Below are positions 7,437-16,536 of a stretch of 60,326 nt of DNA, one piece after another (positions within the stretch are counted from its first letter, which is position 1; each line of letters begins with the position of its first letter). Source of the DNA: Chitinophagales bacterium (GTDB lineage Bacteria; Bacteroidota; Bacteroidia; Chitinophagales; UBA2359); NCBI GenBank assembly GCA_016787295.1, contig JAEUUX010000148.1, forward strand, positions 1-60,326, read 5' to 3'. The notes beneath the pieces were generated by a model, which saw nothing but the letters and a program-made list of their open reading frames with translations, was not told the origin of the DNA and did not search any database. The translations under genes and the position numbers were made by a program.

Positions 7437-9359
7437 ATGACACAAAAATTTCCCTATTGGGCGGCGCTTGCATTTGCTATAGCCTTGCTCATTTTGGCGG
7501 TCTTATCTGACGGCACATGCGACGAAGGAGATAGCATTATGCACTATATTATTGCACGCCATGCTTTTGAACACCCTATCAATTTTTTTGACCATTGGGG
7601 AAAACCTGTTTTTACTCTTTTGGCAGCGCCTTTTGCTTATTGGGGGTTTATGGGCATGAAATTGTTCAATATTTTGGTGAGTAGCCTTGCTGTTTTTTTT
7701 ACCGTCCGCATTGCCCAAATGCTCCGATTCGCTCGTCCTTATTTGGTGGCGATATTGTTGTGTTTTGCACCAATGTATATCACCAACGCATTGTCGGGTC
7801 TCACGGAGCCTTTGATGGCATTGACCCTTAGCATTGCGCTCTATCTTTGTTTGCGACAACAATTGCTGTGGGCAACTTTGCTCATTTCGTTCACCCCTTT
7901 TATGCGGTCGGAGGGGCTAATCATCTGCGGCGTTTTTGCAGCTTATCTTGTTCATCATTGGCGTTGGAAATACCTACCTTTGTTATTGTTTGGACATTTT
8001 GTGTATAGCATAGCAGGTTATCCTTATTACCACGATTGGCTGTGGGTGTTTCACAAAATCCCCTACAGCACTCTCGAACCTGTATATGGTTCGGGAAGTT
8101 TGTTGCATTTTGTCAAAAAAATACCCGAAGTAGTAGGTCGTCCTGCCAATATCTTTGTTGCCTTGGGACTCTGTTATGGCATCTGGCGTTTGGCAAAAGA
8201 TATTTGGCAAAATTGGCGGGTTTCGGTCACAAACCAAACCGATAATTGGGTAGCGGCTTTGTCTATTCATCATGACGCACAAAGCATGAGCCGCGAAGAA
8301 TTTTGGTTAGTCTATGGTTGGTCAATAACGTTTTTTGTGGCGCATTCTTTGTTTTGGTATCTGGGTATTTTTGCCTCTTTTGGTTTAATGCGAGTGCTGA
8401 TAGGTATCTTGCCTTTGTTGGCATTGATAGGTGTGCGTGGCATCAATTTCGTTTTAGATGACCTATTATTATTTGTTCCCTCAAAGGTCAAAAACGCTTT
8501 GGCAGGTATTATAGCTTTGTTGGTCATTGGCATAACCATTAGCGGTTTTCATTGGCAAACACATTTTGGTTTAAATGCTGCTCAACGTGCTTTTGACAAA
8601 ATAAGCCAATTTGTGGGCAACCGCTATCCACAACACACTTTTTATTTCGATGCCATTTATGGTGTGATGAGTCTGCCCAAAAATTTCTATGACCCCATGC
8701 AATATCGCCCGACAACTGCTCTCTACGACGGTTCGCCCATACCCGACAAAAGTTTGGTTATCTGGGACGATTGGTTTTCGGTGGTGGAGGCACACAATTC
8801 GTTAGAAAAAATAAGCCAAGATTCGCGTTTTAAATTGCTACAATGCTTTGAAGAAGAAGTACCTATCTACAAAAACCACAGAAAATTATGCGTTTTTGAA
8901 AAACAACCCACACCCGATTCCCTACAGAACCAACTTTTACACCACACATTTGATACTGCTCCATTTGATACAAGCCGTAGCAAGATAGGTAAAGGGTCTG
9001 CAAAATTAGATTCCAACAACGCTTTTTCGCTGGGTATGGACATCTATAGCGCCTATCTACCACCCGACTGCAAGGCGTTGAGGGTCACAGCATGGGTCTA
9101 TCAAGAGCAAGTCATGGATACTACAGCCGCCCTACCCAAACTGGTGCATAGTTACCAACAATTTCAGGAAGTATATGGCTGGAATGGGCAAGATATCCCA
9201 CACAATTTGCCACTTCAGCAATGGCACGAACTTAGTTATACTATCCCGATTCGAGCCGAACATCGCCACAAAGAACGCTTGCAACTATACTTTTGGAATC
9301 CCAATCCCACACCTATTTGGATAGATGATTTGGTTGTGACTCTACAAAAAAATCCTTAA
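7437..9359 (+). CDS. GT-C type membrane glycosyltransferase
   Basis: A 640-residue protein with about ten membrane helices in residues 5-375 and a soluble C-terminal half. The first external loop carries an acidic motif (DGTCDEGDS, about 25-33), typical of the catalytic loop of GT-C enzymes that use polyprenyl-phosphate sugars (GT39/PMT-like). Residues about 490-640 look like a beta-sandwich, perhaps carbohydrate-binding. The acceptor is unknown and no cell-wall or O-glycosylation cluster adjoins it. Its stop overlaps the convergent kinase stop by 4 bases. Confidence 0.75.
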   Translation: MTQKFPYWAALAFAIALLILAVLSDGTCDEGDSIMHYIIARHAFEHPINFFDHWGKPVFTLLAAPFAYWGFMGMKLFNILVSSLAVFFTVRIAQMLRFARPYLVAILLCFAPMYITNALSGLTEPLMALTLSIALYLCLRQQLLWATLLISFTPFMRSEGLIICGVFAAYLVHHWRWKYLPLLLFGHFVYSIAGYPYYHDWLWVFHKIPYSTLEPVYGSGSLLHFVKKIPEVVGRPANIFVALGLCYGIWRLAKDIWQNWRVSVTNQTDNWVAALSIHHDAQSMSREEFWLVYGWSITFFVAHSLFWYLGIFASFGLMRVLIGILPLLALIGVRGINFVLDDLLLFVPSKVKNALAGIIALLVIGITISGFHWQTHFGLNAAQRAFDKISQFVGNRYPQHTFYFDAIYGVMSLPKNFYDPMQYRPTTALYDGSPIPDKSLVIWDDWFSVVEAHNSLEKISQDSRFKLLQCFEEEVPIYKNHRKLCVFEKQPTPDSLQNQLLHHTFDTAPFDTSRSKIGKGSAKLDSNNAFSLGMDIYSAYLPPDCKALRVTAWVYQEQVMDTTAALPKLVHSYQQFQEVYGWNGQDIPHNLPLQQWHELSYTIPIRAEHRHKERLQLYFWNPNPTPIWIDDLVVTLQKNP

Positions 9360-10873
9360 TCTTTGCTTTCCAGCTTATAAATCTCACCATTCTGGGTCAA
9401 TGTCATGGTGAGTCTTTGGCGGCGAGTTTTGCCTTGTTCATTATCCAACACCACCAACGTATAGTCAAGTATATAATAGTTTCGGTCTAAAATGGCATAT
9501 CCAAAATTGCTCCAATCTATCTGGTATTGACGGTTGGGATATTGCTTAAAAACCGTTTGCAAAGACTGCCGCATTTGAATGTGAGAAGGTTGATGATAAT
9601 CAAAATACTGGTCAGGACGTTTGACATAGTAACTCAACACTGTGGCAGCTTGTTTATCTTGCATAGCGCCGTAATAGACAGTTAATAGTTGCTTAAAACC
9701 TGCTTCGGTTTTAGGAAAATCGCTTATTGCCACGGTATTGGATTTTTTCGGGGAATTATCACTCCAAAAATCGCTCAACACCCAATAACCTCCTATCAAC
9801 ACCAAAAGCGTGAACAACAATAACCACCAATCACTAAAGTCTTTTTGGGACGTGGTAGTGGGTGAGGAGTTCGCACTTGCTTGTTGTTGTGCAGGTTGTG
9901 ACGGTTTGTTAGTAGGTGGTTTATTCACCACAGGCGGTGGCACATCTTGCACCTTTTTGACTTGTGGTGGCGGTATTGGTGGTGTTTGTGATTTGGGTGG
10001 TGGTGGCGGAGAGCTATTCACTTTGTTGGCAAGTTGTTCCAAATCGGCTTTCATGGCGGCACAATTTGGATAGCGTTTTTCGCGTTCTTTTTGTGTGGCG
10101 TGGTCTATGATTTGCTGCAACAAAGGTGTACCCTGATACCCAAATTCGCTAAGGCGGGGCAAAGGTTTGGTGACAATGCTCATCATCACCTCGTATTCCG
10201 ACGTAGCCGTATTGCGGGTAGCGTATGGTGCCTGCCCAATAGCCGCCTCCATAATGGTCACACCCAAAGAATAAATATCGCTTCGGACATCTAAAGGCAA
10301 AGATTTTCCGCTGCTATCTTTGGTGGGATAAATGCGCTCGGGGCTCATGTACATCACCGTACCAATGGACGTGCCTGTGGCAGTGAGGTTGTCGGCGCTA
10401 ATTTTGGCTATCCCAAAATCCAACAATTTCACTTCGCCTTCGGGCGTAAGCATGATGTTAGCGGGTTTTAGGTCGCGATGAATAATGCCCTTTTGATGCA
10501 CCACGCCCAAGATATCCAAAACCTGCCGAAAGACATTCTGTAGTTTTTCGACAGACAGGGCACCATTTTTTTTCACATAATCTGCCAAATTGTCTCCTTC
10601 GACATATTCGGTGATGATGTATTGGGCATTTTCGTCTTCTATATAATCAAAAAAACGCACAATGCCGGGGTGCTGCACCAATTGGTACAGGCTGAGGGCT
10701 TCGCGCCGAAACCGTTCGCGAAAGTCTTCGTTTTCGGTTAGATGAGCATGTATGACTTTGATGGCGGCGGGAGTTTTTAGGTGAATATGGTGTGCCAGAT
10801 AAACACGCCCCATGCCGCCTTTGCCCGATAAAAGCGATTCGATGCGATAAGTGCCTATTGTTTTGCCTATCAT
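9356..10873 (-). CDS. Membrane Ser/Thr protein kinase with extracytoplasmic domain
   Basis: A 505-residue Hanks-type kinase. The kinase domain covers about 8-280: glycine loop GKGGMGRVY (17-25), Lys39 (AAIKV), catalytic HRDLKPAN (Asp134), DFG (152-154) and MSPE (176-179). A Pro-rich juxtamembrane stretch (about 288-340) leads to one transmembrane helix (about 350-366). The outer domain (about 385-505) looks like an NTF2/SnoaL-type fold, not PASTA repeats, and could sense an envelope ligand. All catalytic residues are present, so it should be active. Substrates are unknown. Confidence 0.93.
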   Translation of the reverse strand: MIGKTIGTYRIESLLSGKGGMGRVYLAHHIHLKTPAAIKVIHAHLTENEDFRERFRREALSLYQLVQHPGIVRFFDYIEDENAQYIITEYVEGDNLADYVKKNGALSVEKLQNVFRQVLDILGVVHQKGIIHRDLKPANIMLTPEGEVKLLDFGIAKISADNLTATGTSIGTVMYMSPERIYPTKDSSGKSLPLDVRSDIYSLGVTIMEAAIGQAPYATRNTATSEYEVMMSIVTKPLPRLSEFGYQGTPLLQQIIDHATQKEREKRYPNCAAMKADLEQLANKVNSSPPPPPKSQTPPIPPPQVKKVQDVPPPVVNKPPTNKPSQPAQQQASANSSPTTTSQKDFSDWWLLLFTLLVLIGGYWVLSDFWSDNSPKKSNTVAISDFPKTEAGFKQLLTVYYGAMQDKQAATVLSYYVKRPDQYFDYHQPSHIQMRQSLQTVFKQYPNRQYQIDWSNFGYAILDRNYYILDYTLVVLDNEQGKTRRQRLTMTLTQNGEIYKLESKD

Positions 10874-10908
10874 TGCAGGAATATTGGAATAAGATGATTT
10901 TGGACAGA

Positions 10909-10916
10909 CAAAGTTA
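10909..10916 (-). promoter_or_regulatory. -7 promoter box for the kinase gene
   Basis: The reverse strand reads TAACTTTG, matching TAnnTTTG, 36 bases upstream of the kinase start. Confidence 0.5.
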
Positions 10917-10961
10917 AGCAGAACTATGCAAAAATTGATGTATTATGCCAAAAAACTATAA

Positions 10962-10997
10962 AAAAACAGTCTTGAAGTCGCCTCCAAGACTGTTTTT
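10962..10997. terminator. Terminator of the Pit transporter gene
   Basis: Perfect 13-base arms AAAAACAGTCTTG (10962-10974) and CAAGACTGTTTTT (10985-10997) with a 10-base loop lie 18 bases past the transporter stop and upstream of the kinase promoter. Confidence 0.85.
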
Positions 10998-11015
10998 AGC
11001 CATAAAATTGTTTTT

Positions 11016-12410
11016 TTAGGTAAACAAACGGAATAAATAGAACAAACCACCCGACAAAATAATGGTGACGGGCAGGGTGAGTATCCATGCCAAAGCAATG
11101 TTGGTGATGGTATTTTTTTGTAGGTTTTTTACCCCTTTGGAGGCAACCATTGCACCTGCTACGCCCGACGAGAGGACATGTGTTGTACTTACAGGCAAGC
11201 CCAATTTGGTGGAGACCATGATGGTGCTGGCAGCAATCAATTCGGCGGTCATGCCTTGAGCGTATGTCATATGGTTTTTGCCAATTTTTTCGCCAATAGT
11301 CACCACAATACGTTTCCACCCCACCATAGTACCTAAACCCAAAGACAACGAAATAAGCAAAATTGCCCAAAATGGTGCAAAATCGGTGTATTCTTTCAAG
11401 GCTTTGGTTTCTTTTCTAAGCGTACTGCGGTCGGCAGCATTCGTAATAATCGTATTGTCTTCGAGCAAGGCATCGATGTTTTTGCTCAAAAGATGAATAC
11501 GTTTGCGAATGTTAAACACTTGTTTTACGTCCTGTCCATTGCCCGATTGTATGTCATGTTGCAAGGCATCGATGGTTTTGATGGTCGCATCAATTTCTTT
11601 ACCCACAGGACCATCGGCGGCGTAGGGCGTTATGTGTTGTTGAATTTCTTCTAAAGAATGCAAGTTTTTTTGGGGTTCAAAGCTTTTGAGTGCAAATTGT
11701 AGGGGCAAGAAAGTCATGAGAATAATCATCAATAAACCCACACCTTTTTGTCCGTCGTTGGAGCCATGCGCAAAACTCACGCCCGTACAAGTGCCAATCA
11801 ATACGGCGCGTATCCACAACGGAGTGGGTTTATCAGGAGTAGGTTCTTTGAAAATGCTTTTGTCTTTGATGAAACTTCGCATGATAAACATCAGCACAAT
11901 TGCCATCGAAAAACCAAACAAAGGAGAAATTAGCAAAGACATACCAATGTCTTTTGCCTTTGCCCAATTCACTCCCACACCCGTAATATTTTCGGGTAGA
12001 TAGGAGAACACAATGCCTACACCCAAGAGTGAGCCAATCAAGGTGTGAGAACTTGAACAAGGAATGCCCACATACCAAGTTGCCAAGTTCCAGATAATAG
12101 CCGCAAACAAGGCAGCTAGTACTAAGGCTATTTTTAGTTCAATGGTTTGCTCTATCAGAATGTCAATAGGCAATAAATTGATGATGCCCAAGGCAACAGC
12201 AATTCCACCTGTTACAACACCAAGAAAGTTCCAAACTCCTGACCAAATGACCGCTGTTCGGGGTTCGAGTGATTTGGTATAAATAACGGTCGCTACGGCA
12301 TTGGCAGTATCATGGAAACCATTGATGAACTCAAAAATACAGACTACCAAGATACAAATAATGAGCAAAATGCCCAATCCTGTACTTAAGCCAAAAATTA
12401 ATCCTAACAT
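11016..12410 (-). CDS. Inorganic phosphate transporter, Pit family
   Basis: A 464-residue membrane protein that takes up phosphate (often as a metal-phosphate) using the proton or sodium gradient. The duplicated Pit signature is seen in GFHDTANAVATVIYTKSL (about 29-46) and in the second half (LGLPVSTTHVLSSGVAGAM, about 407-425), with AHGSNDGQKG near 214. About 90 hydrophilic residues in the middle (about 245-335) form a predicted cytoplasmic, helical loop that may be regulatory. No PhoU-like gene adjoins it. It stands alone between a divergent MerR regulator and its own terminator. Confidence 0.95.
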   Translation of the reverse strand: MLGLIFGLSTGLGILLIICILVVCIFEFINGFHDTANAVATVIYTKSLEPRTAVIWSGVWNFLGVVTGGIAVALGIINLLPIDILIEQTIELKIALVLAALFAAIIWNLATWYVGIPCSSSHTLIGSLLGVGIVFSYLPENITGVGVNWAKAKDIGMSLLISPLFGFSMAIVLMFIMRSFIKDKSIFKEPTPDKPTPLWIRAVLIGTCTGVSFAHGSNDGQKGVGLLMIILMTFLPLQFALKSFEPQKNLHSLEEIQQHITPYAADGPVGKEIDATIKTIDALQHDIQSGNGQDVKQVFNIRKRIHLLSKNIDALLEDNTIITNAADRSTLRKETKALKEYTDFAPFWAILLISLSLGLGTMVGWKRIVVTIGEKIGKNHMTYAQGMTAELIAASTIMVSTKLGLPVSTTHVLSSGVAGAMVASKGVKNLQKNTITNIALAWILTLPVTIILSGGLFYLFRLFT

Positions 12411-12435
12411 AAACTAAAAATTAAAGAAAGGACGG

Positions 12436-12443
12436 CAAAAGTA
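12436..12443 (-). promoter_or_regulatory. -7 promoter box for the Pit gene
   Basis: The reverse strand reads TACTTTTG, matching TAnnTTTG, 26 bases upstream of the start at 12410. Confidence 0.5.
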
Positions 12444-12629
12444 GGTAGATTTTGCACACCATACATTATATAGCATGTTATTAAATTGTTAAATTTTGGA
12501 TAAAATAGGTATATGGCAACGAAAAACAACAAAAAGCAACATTTTTACAACAAAATCGTTTTTCTTTTGTTTGTTTATCAAGCCTTACTGTACCATTATT
12601 TTTTTCGATAGTTTTTTATTCAACTAAAC

Positions 12630-13523
12630 ATGGCAATTTATTCTATTAAAGATATAGAGTTGTTATCAGGCATTAAAGCACATACTTTGCGCATCTGGGA
12701 ACAACGTTATGACATTTTTCGCCCTAAACGGACACAAACCAACATCCGACTGTATGATGATGAAGATTTGCGCCTTATCCTAAATGTTTCTATTTTACTT
12801 CAAAATGGGTACAGAATCGGACGAATAGCTCGTTTAGAACAACGCGAAATTTGTAGCCATATTGCCAAATTATTGCTACATGATAATGAAACCAATACAC
12901 AAATACTCGGACTAATAACTGCTATGCTCAATTTAGATGAAGTTAATTTTGAAAACATAGTAGAGCAAAATATCCAAAAAATAGGTATCGAAAAAACCAT
13001 GTTCACTATGGTATACCCTTTTTTGGAGCGCATAGGTATTATGTGGGCATTGGGTTCTATCAATCCTGCTCAGGAACATTTTATTTCCAATCTGGTGCGT
13101 CAAAAAATTATTGCAGCCATTGATAACCTTAAGGAATATGTTTGTGCCAATACTCCCAAGTATTTGCTTTACCTTCCCGAAGGTGAATGGCACGAAATTA
13201 GTTTATTATTATTGTGTTATATGATAAAATCGCGGAACAACAAAGTCGTCTATTTGGGTGCCAATGTGCCTACTTCTGCTATGATTAGTGTTGCTCAAGC
13301 CCTACAACCTCAATTTATTATTAGTATTTTAACAACCGAGATGGCAATAGAACAGATAGCGAAACATACACAACAAGTTTGCGAAAATTTTCCATTCGCC
13401 CAGCATTTGTTTATCGGGAAACAAGCTCACAAATTAAGTGTTTTGCCTCCTAATGGCACACATATTAAAAGTATACAGGAAATTTTGAGTTTGGTTGAAC
13501 AACAACAACATGTTCAAATATAG
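12630..13523 (+). CDS. MerR-family regulator with cobalamin-binding domain (CarH/LitR-like)
   Basis: A 297-residue regulator. The N-terminal MerR helix-turn-helix covers 1-70 (IKAHTLRIWEQRY). A four-helix cap domain contains W-x9-EH (Trp139, Glu149, His150), the signature of adenosylcobalamin-binding photoreceptor regulators. A Rossmann-like domain follows with E-x-H-x-x-S around His188, where the family usually has D/ExHxxG; this His would be the lower cobalt ligand. The residue after Trp139 is Ala, whereas Thermus CarH has a His (His132, from memory) that forms the light adduct. It is divergent from the Pit gene. No carotenoid or photolyase genes, the usual targets, are in this window. Confidence 0.85.
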   Translation: MAIYSIKDIELLSGIKAHTLRIWEQRYDIFRPKRTQTNIRLYDDEDLRLILNVSILLQNGYRIGRIARLEQREICSHIAKLLLHDNETNTQILGLITAMLNLDEVNFENIVEQNIQKIGIEKTMFTMVYPFLERIGIMWALGSINPAQEHFISNLVRQKIIAAIDNLKEYVCANTPKYLLYLPEGEWHEISLLLLCYMIKSRNNKVVYLGANVPTSAMISVAQALQPQFIISILTTEMAIEQIAKHTQQVCENFPFAQHLFIGKQAHKLSVLPPNGTHIKSIQEILSLVEQQQHVQI

Positions 13524-13714
13524 TTTATTGTGTGTATTATTGAGGCTTTGAAGTGTTCGACAAACAAACGATAAAATTAACTTTTGTCTATTTGTCGCTA
13601 AACTGCGGTTTTTCTTCGCAAAAAATTGCCTCATATCTGGTTCATACTGCTCTTTACTTTTAGTCCATAGTGATATAATCCATTTTACAATTATTAGTTA
13701 ACCTCCCTCTCTCT

Positions 13715-14065
13715 ATGGAACAGACTTTTTTAAACGAAACAACCCAACTAATAACCCACGATTTGGGTGCCAATTTACAATTAGTTGACCAATGGGAACT
13801 TTTGCGCCAACAATTGACGCAATTTGTTGCCTATTTACTCCAAACAGACCGAGCGCGCCTATATCACTATCTTTATAGAATCGATGTAGAAGAAAAACGT
13901 ATCAAATCTGCTATGGCACAAGACCCGAATGCTGATATGGCAAGTTTGTTAGCCAATTTGATTATTGAGCGAAGTTTACAGACGGTCAAAACCAGAGCAA
14001 AGTACCGAAAATGGCAAGAAGAACAAGATGCCGATGGTAGTTTTTTTGATGCTGAAAGGTGGTGA
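13715..14065 (+). CDS. Small conserved-type cytoplasmic protein, function unknown
   Basis: The 116-residue product is helical, charged and has no signal peptide or membrane segment. The middle part (ARLYHYLYRIDVEEKRIKSA, about 49-68) looks like a short helical module also seen in small Bacteroidota proteins of unknown role. That likeness is from memory and no family name is claimed. The gene has normal codon use, an ATG start and its own terminator 42 bases after the stop, which support its being real. Confidence 0.7.
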   Translation: MEQTFLNETTQLITHDLGANLQLVDQWELLRQQLTQFVAYLLQTDRARLYHYLYRIDVEEKRIKSAMAQDPNADMASLLANLIIERSLQTVKTRAKYRKWQEEQDADGSFFDAERW

Positions 14066-14106
14066 AAAAATCTATAAACATTCGAGTCAACACCATAATC
14101 CAATAA

Positions 14107-14143
14107 AAAAACTGTACCTACCCAATGGGCAGGTACAGTTTTT
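14107..14143. terminator. Bidirectional hairpin terminator
   Basis: Arms AAAAACTGTACCT (14107-14119) and AGGTACAGTTTTT (14131-14143) enclose a loop that can itself pair (CCC/GGG). It separates the convergent genes ending at 14065 and 14187. Confidence 0.85.
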
Positions 14144-14186
14144 GTTTTTAGGCTATTAATTTTTGCTTTATTGTATTGGTAAGCGA

Positions 14187-16289
14187 TTAGCGTGTAACAG
14201 CTAATTTTTCGATAGCTACTTTTTTGCCATCTACCATAAATTGGCAGAAATAGAAACCTTGTGGGAAAGTAGCTGTTGGAATGCTAACAGTGGCACTATT
14301 AGCAGCCGTAGCATATACCACTTTGCCATTCAAATCGAGAACTTGCAATTGTAGGTTATTCACAATGCCATTGATGCTAACGGTTGCAATTTCGTTAGCA
14401 GGATTTGGCTGGATAGTATAGCCAAAGTTGCTGCCATTAACATTGATAATACCTACTGTTATTAGGCTAACGCATTGTGGTTCTGATTCACAACCAGCCG
14501 CATCAGTAACAGTTACACAATATTCGCCCGGAGCAAGGTTGTTAATAGTAGCTCCTATAGCGCCATTGCTCCATGTATATACATAGTTGCCCATACCACC
14601 ACTGGCAGTTACACTAGCACTACCATTCAACATACCTGATGTAGGAGGGTTGCCTTGAACGCTCGCTGTGGGAGGTGTACAAGCTTCCACTGCTGTGAGG
14701 TTGACATCATCGATATATAGGTTGTTGCCATAACCACTTTCACCTGAGAATTTAACCAATACATTGTTGTCAACATAGTTGCTCAAGTCGATGGTTTCTG
14801 TTCTCCATTGGCTTGCTGTTGGGCTAAATTCACTAGTAGTAGCCGACGCTGTAGCTAATGTGGTGTTGCCTTTGTGGTATACTTGTGTCCAGTTATCTCC
14901 ACAGTTGGTTGAAACATATACATACAAGTCGTCTGTATAGGTAGCATCATACGGAGCATAAGCCACACGGAAAGTTAATTGTGCCGATGAACTATTAGTA
15001 AGGTCGGCTGTTGGCATTACCAATTCATCTGTACCGCTCTGAATGGCGTAGAAATTGATAAATGCAGCTCCACTACTACCTGTGGGTGTGGCACGTTCCC
15101 ATGAAGCATCTCCATCAGGATTCAACAAAGCCCAGCCAACTGGAGGGAAAGTTGTTGAGCTATAGTTTTGCGTAATAGGAGCAGGAAGACCAATAGAACT
15201 CAAGAAGTTGAAAGGTTGCGAAATGACATTGTTAGCCAAATAGTTGTCGGTAGACTGACCATTGATGCTCATAATTTCCACTTCAAACAAACCTGATACA
15301 GCAGTAGTAACTTCGGGTAAAGCAACATTTTGAGTAGCACCTTGAGCAATATTGCCAGTCCAAGAGTAAGTACCAACATTGTCACCTGCCAATGACATGC
15401 TAAATTCAACATTTGTAATGTTGGAGCTACCTGTATTACCCAAAACAACTGATGGAGTAAAAGTGGCATAATCCCCGCAAGAAATATCTGTTGGAACACC
15501 TTGCATAGCATTTACGGCTGCATCTAATTGGAAAACAGGGTCAACTGAAATGTGTTTAGCTTGTTTAACATCTTTGGTTGTATTGTTTTGTACAAAACCC
15601 ACCAATGCCATTTGGTACACATCATAAATATAAGTAGGCACTGCTGTAGAAAGCGTAATGGTTTCTGTTTGACCTGCTGTCCAAGTGCTTGGCAAAGCAG
15701 TACCACTTGCACTAGGCATCATTTTGCGCATAACACTAAAAAACTCTGTTTCGCCATTGCTACCCGGAGGGGCATTGAACACAATGTGGTCTTCTGTTAA
15801 TGCCAAATGGAATTTTAAATTACTTTCGGTTACAGCGCTCAAAGCCGTGATAGTTGCAGTAACATTGAGGGTAGCAAAATCTGCACTATATGTATGGGTC
15901 AAATCAATAGTAAAAGGGGTTGTTTCACTCGCTTCAGCATTCAAAACTGCTTGGGTTAGAGAATATGGGTCTCCCGAACCTGCTACATCAGCACCGTCCA
16001 TAACAACGTGGGGAACACCTTGAACACCATAGTAGGAAACACGAGGACCTACCCAAGTTTGAGTTTGTGTGTTCATAGGGTCGTTGCCAGGCCAGTTGGT
16101 TTGATACTTAACAGAAACCACGCGGTCTGTGTTGGCATTTAACAAAGTGTTTAATCCGGGGTTAGCAGCAGCACAAGGACCACAAGAAGCCTGTGTAAAT
16201 TCTTCTATCAGAACTGTTCGTTGTGCCTGAGCCATGGTATTTTGCCATGCAACAATACAAAGCAACAATAAAAAGAAAATGTTTTTCAT
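14187..16289 (-). CDS. T9SS-exported Omp28/thioredoxin-like multidomain protein
   Basis: A 700-residue secreted protein. The signal peptide is followed by a thioredoxin-like Omp28 domain with a CGPC active-site motif (about 36-39) and a GVQGVPHVV cis-Pro loop. Next come an Omp28 C-terminal beta region (to about 350), a MAM-like 'choice-of-anchor' beta-sandwich (about 365-535; DDLYVYVSTNCGDNW, then NNLYIDDVNL), one SprB-type repeat (YTWSNGAIGATINNL, about 570-610) and a type A T9SS sorting domain (YTIQPNPANE to the end). The thiol motif suggests disulfide exchange or thiol sensing at the cell surface, which is an inference. It is monocistronic. Confidence 0.9.
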   Translation of the reverse strand: MKNIFFLLLLCIVAWQNTMAQAQRTVLIEEFTQASCGPCAAANPGLNTLLNANTDRVVSVKYQTNWPGNDPMNTQTQTWVGPRVSYYGVQGVPHVVMDGADVAGSGDPYSLTQAVLNAEASETTPFTIDLTHTYSADFATLNVTATITALSAVTESNLKFHLALTEDHIVFNAPPGSNGETEFFSVMRKMMPSASGTALPSTWTAGQTETITLSTAVPTYIYDVYQMALVGFVQNNTTKDVKQAKHISVDPVFQLDAAVNAMQGVPTDISCGDYATFTPSVVLGNTGSSNITNVEFSMSLAGDNVGTYSWTGNIAQGATQNVALPEVTTAVSGLFEVEIMSINGQSTDNYLANNVISQPFNFLSSIGLPAPITQNYSSTTFPPVGWALLNPDGDASWERATPTGSSGAAFINFYAIQSGTDELVMPTADLTNSSSAQLTFRVAYAPYDATYTDDLYVYVSTNCGDNWTQVYHKGNTTLATASATTSEFSPTASQWRTETIDLSNYVDNNVLVKFSGESGYGNNLYIDDVNLTAVEACTPPTASVQGNPPTSGMLNGSASVTASGGMGNYVYTWSNGAIGATINNLAPGEYCVTVTDAAGCESEPQCVSLITVGIINVNGSNFGYTIQPNPANEIATVSINGIVNNLQLQVLDLNGKVVYATAANSATVSIPTATFPQGFYFCQFMVDGKKVAIEKLAVTR

Positions 16290-16378
16290 GGAAAGATATT
16301 TTGTTTAAAATATAGAATTAAAAAATGTGGCTACCGATAACAGGTTGTTTTGAATGTGTTTTGGATAATTTATCGTGG

Positions 16379-16386
16379 CAAAGGTA
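16379..16386 (-). promoter_or_regulatory. -7 promoter box for the Omp28-like gene
   Basis: The reverse strand reads TACCTTTG, the commonest -7 form in this window, 90 bases upstream of the start at 16289. Confidence 0.5.
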
Positions 16387-16465
16387 AGGTATAAATGGCA
16401 AAAAAAAAACTAAAATGAGAAAAAAAAGAAAAAAAACAGCTTAGTTTTTTTGCCCTATATAAAAC

Positions 16466-16510
16466 ACTGAAAAACAATAAACTATAAAACTGAAAAACAA
16501 TAAACTATAA
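16466..16510. repeat. Two direct 22-base repeats
   Basis: The 22-base sequence at 16466-16487 recurs exactly at 16489-16510 with one base between (period 23). It lies just past the stop of the GH36 gene and upstream of the Omp28-like promoter. It looks like a local slippage duplication. Confidence 0.7.
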
Positions 16511-16536
16511 GGCAATTTTAAGGCGTTCTGTAGTGG

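Noticed and set aside
13715-14065. RNA polymerase omega-like or similar named small protein
   Set aside because: The small helical protein has no specific residue match to a named family, so it was left as unknown.
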